Source of the DNA: Pseudomonadales bacterium
GTDB taxonomy: Bacteria; Pseudomonadota; Gammaproteobacteria; Pseudomonadales; Pseudohongiellaceae
Length of the DNA stretch: 48,917 nt
Direction: 5' to 3'
NCBI GenBank assembly: GCA_022819645.1
Contig: JAJEGU010000078.1
Span: forward strand, 1-48,917
Below the pieces are notes generated by a model. The model had not been told where the DNA came from, did not search any database, and saw nothing but the letters and a program-made list of their open reading frames with translations. The position numbers and the translations under genes are program-made. Each line of letters starts with the position of its first letter. The first letter of the stretch is position 1. Shown one piece after another: positions 1-7,479 of this stretch.

Positions 1-1
1 C

Positions 2-124
2 GAGGTGGAACGGCTGTTTCGACGTCTGAAAGGCTTCCGCCGAATCTTTTCGCGCTTCGAGAAACTCGATGCCGTCTTCCTGGGGTTCATCGTTTTCGTG
101 CTCATAGTCGAATCATTACGTTAG
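2..124 (+). CDS. IS5-family transposase, C-terminal fragment cut by the window edge
   Basis: Reading from base 2 gives 40 residues and a TAG stop with no start, so this is the tail of a gene beginning outside the window. It opens with VERLFRRLKGFRR. The Glu of VER and the Lys six residues later fit the E-(6)-K end of the DDE signature of IS5-group transposases (family knowledge). The hydrophobic end (FIVFVLIVESLR) is also usual for these proteins. The gene lies directly beside an AT-rich defence block, so the element may mark the edge of acquired DNA. Whether the full transposase is intact cannot be seen. Confidence 0.75.
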   Translation, partial: EVERLFRRLKGFRRIFSRFEKLDAVFLGFIVFVLIVESLR

Positions 125-140
125 TGTTAACACGCCCTAG
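121..140 (+). mobile_element. Putative right end of the IS5-type element
   Basis: Directly after the transposase stop is a 10-bp palindrome (GTGTTAACAC, 124-133) followed by GCCCTAG. IS5-group elements end within tens of bases of the transposase stop and often target short CTAG/YTAR sites, and a CTAG is present at 137-140. The left end is outside the window, so no inverted-repeat match could be made. Confidence 0.3.
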
Positions 141-266
141 ATTATCCACTCTACTCAAGTTTGTATTCAGCATCTCAGAAACATTATTCAGCATTTGGGA
201 CCATACTACAAATTTATGGATGAAGGTTTATAATTGCGAAAATTCTATGATTCTGATCATCAGTTT

Positions 267-893
267 TCAAGCATTTTGGATTATGCGTTGTATTGTGTGG
301 AACAACGCATCGCAATGGCGACAGCGTTCACGGACACGATCCGCGTCTAGTTTCTTCAGCAAATCACTTGCATGACGAATCTTGTGATATTCACCCTTGG
401 TTGTTCCGCAAGTTGCCTGTTTGAGTTCACTTGAAATCTGCTCCTTTGGAACGACCTCCATATTTACTGACTTCGATAAAGAATTTGATTCAAAGCCTTT
501 TCCATAGTAGTTTTCTAGAGCGACTGGGTCTGATGAAATCCAAGTTTCCATCACTTGAGTCATAAGGTATACAGAATCGTCGCTACAGAAATTCATACTC
601 CAATTGTCGCGTATTTGCAAATGCTCTCGAGTTGAATAGCATTGCACCGGCCCTTCCGCATCTACCAGCAGAACAGGCTTATCGTATCCATCGTGTTCCT
701 GGAAATCTCGGAAATGTCTGAACGCTTGATCCCGACTCCCGCAACAGACCAATTTCCAGCGTAATCCTCTGGTTCTTGCGGCCTGTTTTAATTCATCTAA
801 AAATTGATCCATGCCTCGACGCAAGCTACCTTTGGCTTTGCTTGCGCCCTTACCAGACCCGCCTCCTTCCATGAAGATCACTATTCCATTCAC
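267..893 (-). CDS. DUF4276 (TOPRIM-like) protein, partner of the upstream ATPase
   Basis: A protein of about 208 residues with DUF4276 features: an N-terminal strand ending in an acidic residue before a Gly run (IVIFMEGGGSGKG), then a second strand VLLVDAEGP, matching the E...DxD/E acidic layout of TOPRIM-like nuclease folds. The chosen start is a GTG at 893-891 whose GTGA overlaps the TGA stop of the ATPase gene, which implies translational coupling. A longer ATG-initiated reading would overlap the ATPase by 60 bases and is less likely. ABC-ATPase plus TOPRIM pairs (OLD, Gabija, PARIS-like) are defence modules in many bacteria. That this pair is one is an inference from its layout and its place beside an IS end and toxin genes. 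Confidence 0.7.
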   Translation of the reverse strand: MNGIVIFMEGGGSGKGASKAKGSLRRGMDQFLDELKQAARTRGLRWKLVCCGSRDQAFRHFRDFQEHDGYDKPVLLVDAEGPVQCYSTREHLQIRDNWSMNFCSDDSVYLMTQVMETWISSDPVALENYYGKGFESNSLSKSVNMEVVPKEQISSELKQATCGTTKGEYHKIRHASDLLKKLDADRVRERCRHCDALFHTIQRIIQNA

Positions 894-2074
894 GGATTTG
901 CTCCAAGATGCCCCATGCTCCAAAGATCGCCAAGTGTATATTCGTCGAGCCATTGACTGAGCCGCTTGGGATCAAGCCTCCTTAACTCCGTTCCGGCTCC
1001 ATGTCGTTCGCAGGCTATAACAGCATCCGGCTGATTTGTCAGCGCAGATACAAAAGTCTCGGAATGCGTGGTCGCGATAATTTGTGTACGTTCTGATGCC
1101 TCTATAATTAGGTCCGCCAATAGTGCGACAGCATCTGGGTGAAGCCCGAGCTCCGGTTCTTCTATGCACACGAGCGGCGGAGGGTCTGCGGTCAACAATA
1201 CGGCTAGCATTGCGATGAACCTTAGTGTTCCATCAGACAGGCGTGTCGCAGGAACTGGAGTGTCAAATTCTGTTTCATGTAAGAAAAACTGAACCGTTCC
1301 CCCGGATATTTTTGTAGTCACTCGTTGGAAGCGAGGGAAAAATCGATTCAGCAGTCTGTCAATCTTGAGTGGATCTGAATGCAATATCTGGTTAAGCATA
1401 ATTGCCAGGTTGCTGGAATCTGCAAGCAAGTAATCATCACGTTCGTCAGCCCCTTGCGGTTTCCTCAACTCTGCGAGACGTCCAAAAGACCATTCCCTGA
1501 ATAACTGTATTCGGTCAAATTTTCTACCTAACCATGCGAGTTCAGGGTAGTTGTCGGTATCCTTGCGCTGTGCAAGAACGGATTGATCCGGGATGAGGTC
1601 CTCTCTTTTCAAGTTCCTCTTTCGTTTGGGATCCTCTTCCTCGCTCCTGACATTAATCACTGGATGGCCTTTCTGAAACCGGTAATAAAAATACGGCCCC
1701 TCTTCGCCTTCCATCGTGTCAGCTTCTTCTACGTATTCGTCCAGCAACTCGGTTCGATTCATGGAAGATACGAATTCAATCCCATACCTCAACAGCCTTT
1801 TCGTTTCAGGATAGGGACCTACTTTAATCTCAATTTTTGCATTCGTCGCTCTTGGCGAACCCTTCCAAATCCACTCCGCCGCGCCACCGCCAAGCCTGAT
1901 CGCAGAAGCAAAGTCCGTGGGCGTCGCCTTTACTAACTCAATGGCCTCCAATAGATTGGACTTTCCAGAACCGTTCGGGCCAATAAGAACATTGATCGGA
2001 CCCAGCTTAAACTCCGGCATCCCTGGTGGGAAAGATAGAAAACCATCAAGTTGGATGCTGCGGATTAGAGCCAT
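890..2074 (-). CDS. AAA/ABC-type ATPase (RecF/OLD-like)
   Basis: A 394-residue ATPase with all key ABC/SMC-like motifs: Walker A GPNGSGKS (residues 32-39), an ABC-signature-like segment RLSDGTLRF about 280, Walker B LVCIEEPELGLHPD about 300, and an H-loop strand IIATTHSETF. The EPE-x-GLHP form is typical of AAA_15/AAA_21 proteins that pair with TOPRIM nucleases. There is no C-terminal TOPRIM domain on this chain; the overlapping DUF4276 gene seems to supply it in trans. A GAGGAT Shine-Dalgarno lies about 8 bases before the ATG. The base composition is more AT-rich than the genes from 5 kb onward. A likely role is sensing or cutting foreign DNA (inference). Confidence 0.8.
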   Translation of the reverse strand: MALIRSIQLDGFLSFPPGMPEFKLGPINVLIGPNGSGKSNLLEAIELVKATPTDFASAIRLGGGAAEWIWKGSPRATNAKIEIKVGPYPETKRLLRYGIEFVSSMNRTELLDEYVEEADTMEGEEGPYFYYRFQKGHPVINVRSEEEDPKRKRNLKREDLIPDQSVLAQRKDTDNYPELAWLGRKFDRIQLFREWSFGRLAELRKPQGADERDDYLLADSSNLAIMLNQILHSDPLKIDRLLNRFFPRFQRVTTKISGGTVQFFLHETEFDTPVPATRLSDGTLRFIAMLAVLLTADPPPLVCIEEPELGLHPDAVALLADLIIEASERTQIIATTHSETFVSALTNQPDAVIACERHGAGTELRRLDPKRLSQWLDEYTLGDLWSMGHLGANP

Positions 2075-2171
2075 TGAAATATCCTCGTAAATTTATTTTA
2101 TTGGCGTAAACACCTTCTTGCTCAATGTCTGGCAATAACAGATCGCGGACCAGGTCAGCGTCTCTTGTACT

Positions 2172-2221
2172 GCTTGATTGATGGCATTGTGGACATTATC
2201 CCACCGAGTGTCCAATCAAGC
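2172..2221. repeat. Interrupted inverted repeat between the ATPase and antidote genes
   Basis: GCTTGATTG (2172-2180) pairs perfectly with CAATCAAGC (2213-2221), and inside it GGACA (2191-2195) pairs with TGTCC (2209-2213). The hairpin lies just downstream of the minus-strand toxin-antitoxin genes and upstream of the ATPase gene, so it could end their transcript. No T-tract follows, so intrinsic termination is uncertain. The remaining 2075-2171 shows nothing recognisable. Confidence 0.35.
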
Positions 2222-2233
2222 GACCATCAAGTC

Positions 2234-2554
2234 CTACCGTTGTATCGTCGAGAGCGGTCGCTCTGAACGCTCGACTGAATAGGGCCGCAGCCTTATGCCA
2301 AGTGCGCCAAGCACTCTAAGTACGGTGGCGAAACTGGCGTTTCCGTTTAAACTGAGCGCCTCGTAGAGGCTTTCTCTCCGCAGGCCGGCATCTGCGGCGT
2401 CCCGGGACATCCCTCGGGATCTGGCGACATCACCTAGTGCCGCGGCGATCAGGCGCGAGTCGCTCTCTTCGAATGCCGCTTCCAGATACGCCACGATGTC
2501 TTGCTTGGTTTGAAGATAATCCGCAGCATCCCAAGGCATTGTCTTGATATTCAT
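2234..2554 (-). CDS. Addiction-module antidote-type antitoxin (HigA-like), without its usual toxin
   Basis: About 106 residues. It matches the small antidote family normally paired with a HigB/RelE-type phage-Gp49-like toxin: N-terminal WDAADYLQTKQDIVAYLEAA, then SRLIAAALGDVARSRGMS and a helix-turn-helix ending GLRRESLYEALS...FATVLRVLGALG. The ATG at 2554 is chosen because homologues usually begin close to the WD(A/P)A motif; a GTG at 2587 would add 11 residues. The usual toxin is not found next to it. The gene upstream on the same strand is a YoeB-type toxin 84 bases away. It could be an orphan antitoxin, or a third member of the YefM-YoeB operon. Confidence 0.7.
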   Translation of the reverse strand: MNIKTMPWDAADYLQTKQDIVAYLEAAFEESDSRLIAAALGDVARSRGMSRDAADAGLRRESLYEALSLNGNASFATVLRVLGALGIRLRPYSVERSERPLSTIQR

Positions 2555-2638
2555 GCTGATAGATTGACACAAGAAGCGGGGATACACCTAATTTCAGGAG
2601 AAAAAAGTTCTTGGGGCAGGATGTGCCCACTCATCAAT

Positions 2639-2902
2639 TCAGTCGTAGTGAGTCCATAGTCGCAGGACTTTGACTACCTGCTCAGTTTCAAGAATCTGAT
2701 ACACGATTCGGTGTTGGATGTTGATTCGCCTCGAATAGGCGCCGGAAAGATCGCCCACGAGTTTCTCGAAGGGTGGCGGGTTTTGCCGAGGGTCCCGCTC
2801 GATTATTCGCAGCAACTCCTGCGCTTTTTCCTTCAGTCCCGACGAGGCGAGTTTTTTCGCGTCTTTTTGCGCCTGTTTCGCATAAACGATTTTCCAACTC
2901 AC
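2639..2902 (-). CDS. yoeB: Txe/YoeB-family mRNA interferase toxin
   Basis: An 87-residue RelE-fold toxin of the Txe/YoeB family. It starts SWKIVYAKQAQKDAKKL and ends with the conserved RRINIQHRIVYQI and LRLWTHYD. The Glu in FEKLVGDLSG, the Arg in YSRRI and the terminal H-Y are positions used for ribosome-dependent mRNA cleavage in YoeB (family knowledge). The GTG at 2902-2900 is preferred: its GTGA overlaps the yefM TGA at 2901-2899. This is the normal antitoxin-first, coupled arrangement. The length is close to that of E. coli YoeB (84 residues). Nothing suggests inactivation. Confidence 0.88.
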   Translation of the reverse strand: MSWKIVYAKQAQKDAKKLASSGLKEKAQELLRIIERDPRQNPPPFEKLVGDLSGAYSRRINIQHRIVYQILETEQVVKVLRLWTHYD

Positions 2903-3141
2903 CAATCAAGTTCCCCGGCGCATTCCGATACCGGAGATTTCATACCTTTCTTAATCGAATCCCCCATTCCGGGTATCGACATCAGATGCAGCGTTTCGGA
3001 AATCGCGTTCCAGTCCTCTTCCGAGAGCAGGATGGCATTGTGTCTTTTTCCAGTAATTACAATGGGTTGGTGTGTTTTAGCAGTCTCGTCGATCAAGCTG
3101 TAGAGCTTCGATCTCGCTTCAGTGGCATTTAGAATCGTCAT
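2899..3141 (-). CDS. yefM: Phd/YefM-family antitoxin
   Basis: An 80-residue antitoxin with the classic N-terminal DNA-binding half TILNATEARSKLYSLIDE, the PIVITGKRHNAILLSEEDW strand region, and a C-terminal tail that in this family wraps the toxin. The start at 3141 follows GGAGGG at a good distance; the ATG six bases upstream would sit too close to that site. It is translationally coupled to yoeB. YefM proteins repress their own operon with the toxin as co-repressor; no clear operator palindrome was found just upstream of this start. Confidence 0.88.
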   Translation of the reverse strand: MTILNATEARSKLYSLIDETAKTHQPIVITGKRHNAILLSEEDWNAISETLHLMSIPGMGDSIKKGMKSPVSECAGELDW

Positions 3142-3417
3142 GAGCATTCCCTCCTGGCAAAAAGCGTACGGTAATACGTGCGCATTTGCAACAGCCTGGG
3201 CGGGTTAGCACCTTGAAGTGAAAACTGCCGGCGCCGGGCGTCCTTGCCGGATAGCGCAATGCACTGCGCATAGGCGCATAACCCCGGCGGGTGCGAATCC
3301 CGCCAGATAGATTTCATTCCAGCCGGTAGCGATCGGTTCAAGAGCTATCATGGCGGGTCAGATATATATCTTGATATATTTCTTAGTAAGATTTATCTAT
3401 TTTAAAGGATGTTTTGA

Positions 3418-3447
3418 TTGACACTGCCATGCTATATAGCATATAAA
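3418..3447 (+). promoter_or_regulatory. Sigma70-type promoter for hipBA
   Basis: TTGACA at 3418-3423 and TATAAA at 3442-3447 with an 18-base spacer. It is the best promoter in the 347-base gap between yefM and hipB and points to hipB, with transcription expected to begin about 3454. The rest of the gap (3142-3417) is GC-rich near yefM and AT-rich near hipB. It holds a small perfect hairpin (GGCGGG/CCCGCC, 3286-3304) and a GATATATATC palindrome (3361-3370), but no gene I can support. Confidence 0.65.
3429..3442. promoter_or_regulatory. 14-bp perfect palindrome in the hipBA promoter spacer (candidate HipB operator)
   Basis: ATGCTATATAGCAT is a perfect palindrome between the -35 and -10 boxes, overlapping the first T of the -10. 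A repressor bound here would block RNA polymerase directly. HipB proteins autoregulate through palindromic operators in this position (known from E. coli, although its operator sequence differs). Assignment to this HipB is an inference. Confidence 0.5.
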
Positions 3448-3459
3448 TCGAATTTTTTT

Positions 3460-3473
3460 ATATGTATTCATAT
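3460..3473. promoter_or_regulatory. Second inverted repeat downstream of the hipBA promoter
   Basis: ATATG-TATT-CATAT is a 5-bp inverted repeat about 13 bases after the -10 box. With the spacer palindrome it forms a pair about 31 bases apart centre to centre, roughly three helical turns. It also contains the first in-frame ATG (3462), which lacks a ribosome-binding site and is probably not the true hipB start. Confidence 0.35.
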
Positions 3474-3488
3474 ATTACTGAGGGTGGT

Positions 3489-3806
3489 ATGGGAGCAATA
3501 GACGAGATTTCGAGAACGATCAAGGCTGTCCGGCGAGCAAAGGGACTGAGTCAGCTTGCGCTTGCCAAAACGGCGGGGATGCCGCAGAGCCATATATCCA
3601 GGATCGAGAACGCAGGGGTGGATTTACGCGTATCGAGCCTGACCGAAATAGCCCGCGCGCTCGACCTGGAACTCACCCTCGTGCCGCGCAAGGCTCTTCC
3701 GGCAGTTCGCTCGATCGTGAATAGCGCCCGGATTGGCGCTTCCGATCTGGAGGAACATTGGCAGGCGAACCGGCCCGCATACAGTCTGGAGGACGATGAT
3801 GGCTAG
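3489..3806 (+). CDS. hipB: HipB-like XRE-family antitoxin/repressor
   Basis: About 105 residues. One helix-turn-helix domain (SRTIKAVRRAKGLSQLALAKTAGMPQSHISRIEN, roughly residues 6-40) is followed by VDLRVSSLTEIARALDLELTLVPR and an acidic C-terminus. The ATG at 3489 is chosen for the GAGGGTGG just upstream; the ATG at 3462 has no such site. The gene overlaps hipA by 8 bases, the usual antitoxin-first order. It is expected to bind DNA as a dimer, neutralise HipA and repress the operon through the palindromes upstream. Confidence 0.87.
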   Translation: MGAIDEISRTIKAVRRAKGLSQLALAKTAGMPQSHISRIENAGVDLRVSSLTEIARALDLELTLVPRKALPAVRSIVNSARIGASDLEEHWQANRPAYSLEDDDG

Positions 3807-5037
3807 TGCTTCCGTATTGGAAGTTCTGCTTTACGGCGAACCCATCGGGACGCTGACGCGAATCGAGGGGGACCGTACCTTGTTCGCATTCAACGACGAC
3901 TATATTGCCGGCAGGAATCGGCCCGTCCTGGGCCTGGGGTTCAAGAACCGGCATGGGGAGCTTCTCACCGAATTCAGGCCCTATCGAACTCGCGTCATGC
4001 CGTTCTTCTCCAACCTCTTGCCCGAAGAGCGTTTGCGGGAATATCTCGCCGAGCGGGCCGGGGTGAATCCCGAGCGCGAATTTTTTCTGCTTTGGGCGTT
4101 GGGGAACGACCTGCCCGGAGCGATTACAGTCCGGGCCGCCGACGGTGAGGAATGGCCGCCTGAAGCCGGGGAGTCTCTGGATGAGGATACCGTGCGCGAA
4201 CGCGACGAAATGGCGCTACGATTTTCTCTCGCCGGTGTGCAGCTCAAGTTTTCCGCGCTCGAAAGCGCCAGTGGCGGGCTGACTATTCCCGCCAAGGGCA
4301 TTGGAGGATCGTGGATCGTCAAGCTTCCGTCCATAAGGTACGAAGGCGTTCCCGAAAATGAATTCTCGATGATGACGTTCGCGCGCAAACTGGGTATGAA
4401 TGTACCGGCGCTGGATCTGGTCAATGTGAAAGACATTGGTGGCTTGCCCGCGGATGTGGCCACGACGAACGGCAAGGCGCTGGCGATCGAACGCTTTGAT
4501 CGCTCGCGCGACGGCAGGCGCATCCACGCTGAAGACTTCGCGCAGATTTTCGGCGTCTATCCGAAGGACAAGTACAAGAAGGCGAGCATGGTCAATATCG
4601 CGAACGTCATCGCGATTGAAAGCGATGACGCCGATATCAGGGAGTTTGTCCGGCGATTGGTATTCAACACGCTGATCGGCAATGCCGACATGCACATCAA
4701 GAACTGGTCGGTGCTCTACCCGGATAAACGCACCGCGCGTCTGGCCCCCGCCTACGATTTTGTATCGACGATTCCCTATATTCCCGATAGCGAGGCCGCG
4801 CTGACCTTCAGCCGCACCGGGCGCTTCGATGGCTTCGACGAGGACGAGCTAGCCCATTTCGCCAACAGGGCCAAGCTCGCCAAAGCGCTTGTGCTGGATA
4901 CCGCCAGGGAGACGGTCGAACTTTTCCATCAGCACTGGAATGAGGAGAAGAACAATCTGCCTCTTTATCCCGATGTGGTTTCAACAATTGAACAGCATCT
5001 GCGGAGGGTGCCAATTGCCAACTTATGTGAGTCTTGA
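3799..5037 (+). CDS. hipA: HipA serine/threonine kinase toxin
   Basis: A 412-residue HipA-type kinase. In E. coli, HipA phosphorylates glutamyl-tRNA synthetase and induces persistence; the target of this one is unknown. Visible motifs: RFSLAGVQLKFS (141-152), the stretch near the regulatory Ser of HipA; WIVKLPS (172-178); the catalytic loop IGNADMHIKNWS with Asp297 and Asn302; and the metal-binding YDF with Asp320. All key residues seem intact. The ATG at 3799 is preferred over 3796 because GGAGG at 3788-3792 is better spaced. The 3' end overlaps the convergent gene by 15 bases. Confidence 0.92.
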   Translation: MASASVLEVLLYGEPIGTLTRIEGDRTLFAFNDDYIAGRNRPVLGLGFKNRHGELLTEFRPYRTRVMPFFSNLLPEERLREYLAERAGVNPEREFFLLWALGNDLPGAITVRAADGEEWPPEAGESLDEDTVRERDEMALRFSLAGVQLKFSALESASGGLTIPAKGIGGSWIVKLPSIRYEGVPENEFSMMTFARKLGMNVPALDLVNVKDIGGLPADVATTNGKALAIERFDRSRDGRRIHAEDFAQIFGVYPKDKYKKASMVNIANVIAIESDDADIREFVRRLVFNTLIGNADMHIKNWSVLYPDKRTARLAPAYDFVSTIPYIPDSEAALTFSRTGRFDGFDEDELAHFANRAKLAKALVLDTARETVELFHQHWNEEKNNLPLYPDVVSTIEQHLRRVPIANLCES

Positions 5038-7449
5038 TTGCAGAATTCGGGCCGGAAGGGCCAGCAGTGCGTAGCAGGCGATGGCGACGAGCAGGCTGGT
5101 GTTGATGCCGCTCCACATCGAGGTGGCGACGGCGGAGACGCTGGCGAGGACGCCGGTGGCGCCGTTCATGCCCCACATCCAGGGCAGGCACTGGCTGGAG
5201 TACTCGCGGAACAGGCGCAGGCCGAGAGGGAAGCACATGCCCATGGGCAGGGCCGGCAGGCTGACCAGGACGATCACGATCAGGCAGCGGACGAACAAGC
5301 CCTGGGAAATCGTCGCGGTGATCAACGGTCCGGCGATCGCGTAGATCAATACGAGCAGGGAAACGATGCCGGCCGGAATCAGCAAGGTCCAGCGCGAACC
5401 GCGGCGGACTTCGATGCGGTCGGAAAGGAAACTGCCGGCGCCGGCCGCGAGAATCATGGAGAACAGCAGCACTGCCACGGCGTAGACCGGATGTCCCAGG
5501 TAGACCGAAAAGCGTTGCATGAGCGGGATTTGCACCATCATGAAGCCGGTGCCGATACAGGCGAAATACGCAAGGCCGCTGAGGAATACGCGATTGGGAA
5601 TCTTCGGCCGGCCGGCGATGAGAAGCGGCGCGGCGATGACGAGCAACACCCCCGCCAGCGCCAGCCCACATAGCAACATCAGCGTATAAGTCGCAAGCAG
5701 ATTGCCGCCGGCGACGATTCCCAGGTCTTCGAGTTCCCCGCCGGCCCCACCGGATTGGAACAGCGCGGCAGGCTTCAGGATGTTGAAGAAATAGGGCCGG
5801 CTGTCGGTCGGCGGCGTGAAATCCAGATACTCGTGTTCGGTGGCGGCAAGCAATTGCTGCTCATCGGCGACTGCGAGCACATTGCGGATCAGCGGTTCGG
5901 AAGACTGTTGCCGCGGCGAATGCAGGATAGTGAATCCGTATTCTTCCGCCACCCGCTCGATGGTATCGATGTCCTCCGCCCGCAGGGGCTCGGGCGAAAC
6001 GAGCAAGGTCGCCACCGACAGGCGCGAAACGAGGGCGATATGGTCCGCGGGCCGCACGATGCCGCGGCGAAGCAGCGACATCGCCGCCAGCGAAATCAGC
6101 CGATTGGTCTCCGACAGCGCATCCGGGGAATACCAGCGCGAGACGCTGAACAATCCGTTCGGTTCGAGATGATCGAGAAAGACCTGCCAGCCTTCGACTG
6201 TATAGAGACCGTTTTCGGACAAGGTGAAGGCGCCGGCCCCGGTGGCCGCCCAGGTGTCGATCAGCGACATCTGGATCAGGTCAAAGCGTTCTTCCGCACG
6301 GGTCAGCCAGGAACGCGCCTCGTCGTGAACGAACTCGATTTCTTCCTGTTCGTAGAGCCGCACGAAATCGCGCCGGTCCTCGCGCAATACCCGTAGCGCC
6401 GCCTCGTTGATCTCGATCCCGGTAATTCGCGAACTGCCGGCCCAAAGCGCCGTGAGGATGTCCCTGCCGCCGCCGACTCCTATCACGGCGGCGCTGCCGC
6501 CGGGCCGAAGATGATAAGGCAGCGAAGTCACGTCGAAACGCGGCCAGTCGAGATTGCTCCGGTCGCCGTCCCATTGCGTGAGCGCGGTGCCCGCCTCGCC
6601 GTCGATCACCATGGCCTGGCCTTGCAGGCCTTCGATCACCGGCGCGCCTTCGCCGGGACCCCAGAAGAACGGCCCGGCTTCGACATAGGGAAAGACGAGC
6701 ACCTGGCCGTGTATGGTCCAGAACTCGAGCGTGTCCTGTTCGTAACTGATCGGATTGCCCTTGGGATAGAACACGCGGAATCCCTGCACGCTGGAATGGT
6801 TGACGACGGCGCCGATCACTACCAGCGCCGCAAAGCCGATCCACAGCAGTGGGTGTCCCATGTTTTGGTTGCGGGCGAGTTGGAACAGGCAGACGCCGAA
6901 CAAAGCGATGGCGGCGGTGACGAATGTCGCGCTGGTGATGTCCAGCGCGTTGAGCAAGGGCAGGCAGGCTATGCTGCCTATGGCCGCGCCGATGAGATCG
7001 ACGGCGTAGATCAGCCCGCTGTTGCCTTTCACCTGGGTCAGGGCGACGGTGACGACGACTCCGCTGAAAAAGAAGGGAATCGCCACCGCCACGGTGATCA
7101 GCGCCATCTTCGCCACGCCGGGCACGGACCAGCCCCCGCTGATGTCGAGCGGCGTATAGATGACCGCCAGGTGGCAGACGATGGTGCTTGCGGCGAAATA
7201 GATCGAGTAGCGGAACAGGTTGTCGAGGGCGTTGGCGGTCGTAAAGCACCGCGATTGCAGATAAACCCGAAGCGCCCCGGCCGCCATGCCGAACATGGCC
7301 ATGGACACGGCGAAAAAAGACAGGTGGTACCAGGTCACCACCGACAACAGCCGGGTGTTGAGCACCTCCAGCATGAGCGTCGCACCGGTGATGAAAAAGA
7401 GTCCGAGCAGAAATGCCCTGTTGGCCGGTTGTGCTATGTTTTCGCTCAT
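5023..7449 (-). CDS. Fused multi-pass membrane / spermidine-synthase-like protein
   Basis: About 808 residues: an N-terminal block of hydrophobic helices (from NRAFLLGLFFITGATLMLEV), a central Rossmann domain with the SAM-binding motif AAVIGVGGGRDILTAL and ITGIEINEAAL, then a second block of helices to the C-terminus. This is the layout of fused MFS/spermidine synthase proteins. Its real substrate is not shown by sequence; many members are not proven polyamine enzymes. MSENIAQPA at 7449 is chosen as the start because the in-frame extension upstream is non-conserved sequence crossing the divergent gene. It is divergent from the membrane-protein operon at 7480, only 30 bases away. Confidence 0.8.
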   Translation of the reverse strand: MSENIAQPANRAFLLGLFFITGATLMLEVLNTRLLSVVTWYHLSFFAVSMAMFGMAAGALRVYLQSRCFTTANALDNLFRYSIYFAASTIVCHLAVIYTPLDISGGWSVPGVAKMALITVAVAIPFFFSGVVVTVALTQVKGNSGLIYAVDLIGAAIGSIACLPLLNALDITSATFVTAAIALFGVCLFQLARNQNMGHPLLWIGFAALVVIGAVVNHSSVQGFRVFYPKGNPISYEQDTLEFWTIHGQVLVFPYVEAGPFFWGPGEGAPVIEGLQGQAMVIDGEAGTALTQWDGDRSNLDWPRFDVTSLPYHLRPGGSAAVIGVGGGRDILTALWAGSSRITGIEINEAALRVLREDRRDFVRLYEQEEIEFVHDEARSWLTRAEERFDLIQMSLIDTWAATGAGAFTLSENGLYTVEGWQVFLDHLEPNGLFSVSRWYSPDALSETNRLISLAAMSLLRRGIVRPADHIALVSRLSVATLLVSPEPLRAEDIDTIERVAEEYGFTILHSPRQQSSEPLIRNVLAVADEQQLLAATEHEYLDFTPPTDSRPYFFNILKPAALFQSGGAGGELEDLGIVAGGNLLATYTLMLLCGLALAGVLLVIAAPLLIAGRPKIPNRVFLSGLAYFACIGTGFMMVQIPLMQRFSVYLGHPVYAVAVLLFSMILAAGAGSFLSDRIEVRRGSRWTLLIPAGIVSLLVLIYAIAGPLITATISQGLFVRCLIVIVLVSLPALPMGMCFPLGLRLFREYSSQCLPWMWGMNGATGVLASVSAVATSMWSGINTSLLVAIACYALLALPARILQSRLT

Positions 7450-7479
7450 CGGTTTCGGCGGCTTTTCGCGGTTCCGGAT

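Noticed and set aside
3286..3304. Hairpin GGCGGG/CCCGCC with a loop similar to a tRNA T-arm
   Set aside because: No matching acceptor, D or anticodon arms and no CCA nearby; one conserved loop base differs.
3138..3341. 67-residue open frame upstream of yefM on the minus strand
   Set aside because: No ribosome-binding site, low-complexity basic composition, and it overlaps the yefM start region.
6511..7479. Long open reading frame extension upstream of the 7480 membrane protein
   Set aside because: It is the antisense of the fused membrane enzyme; composition is typical of GC-rich shadow frames.
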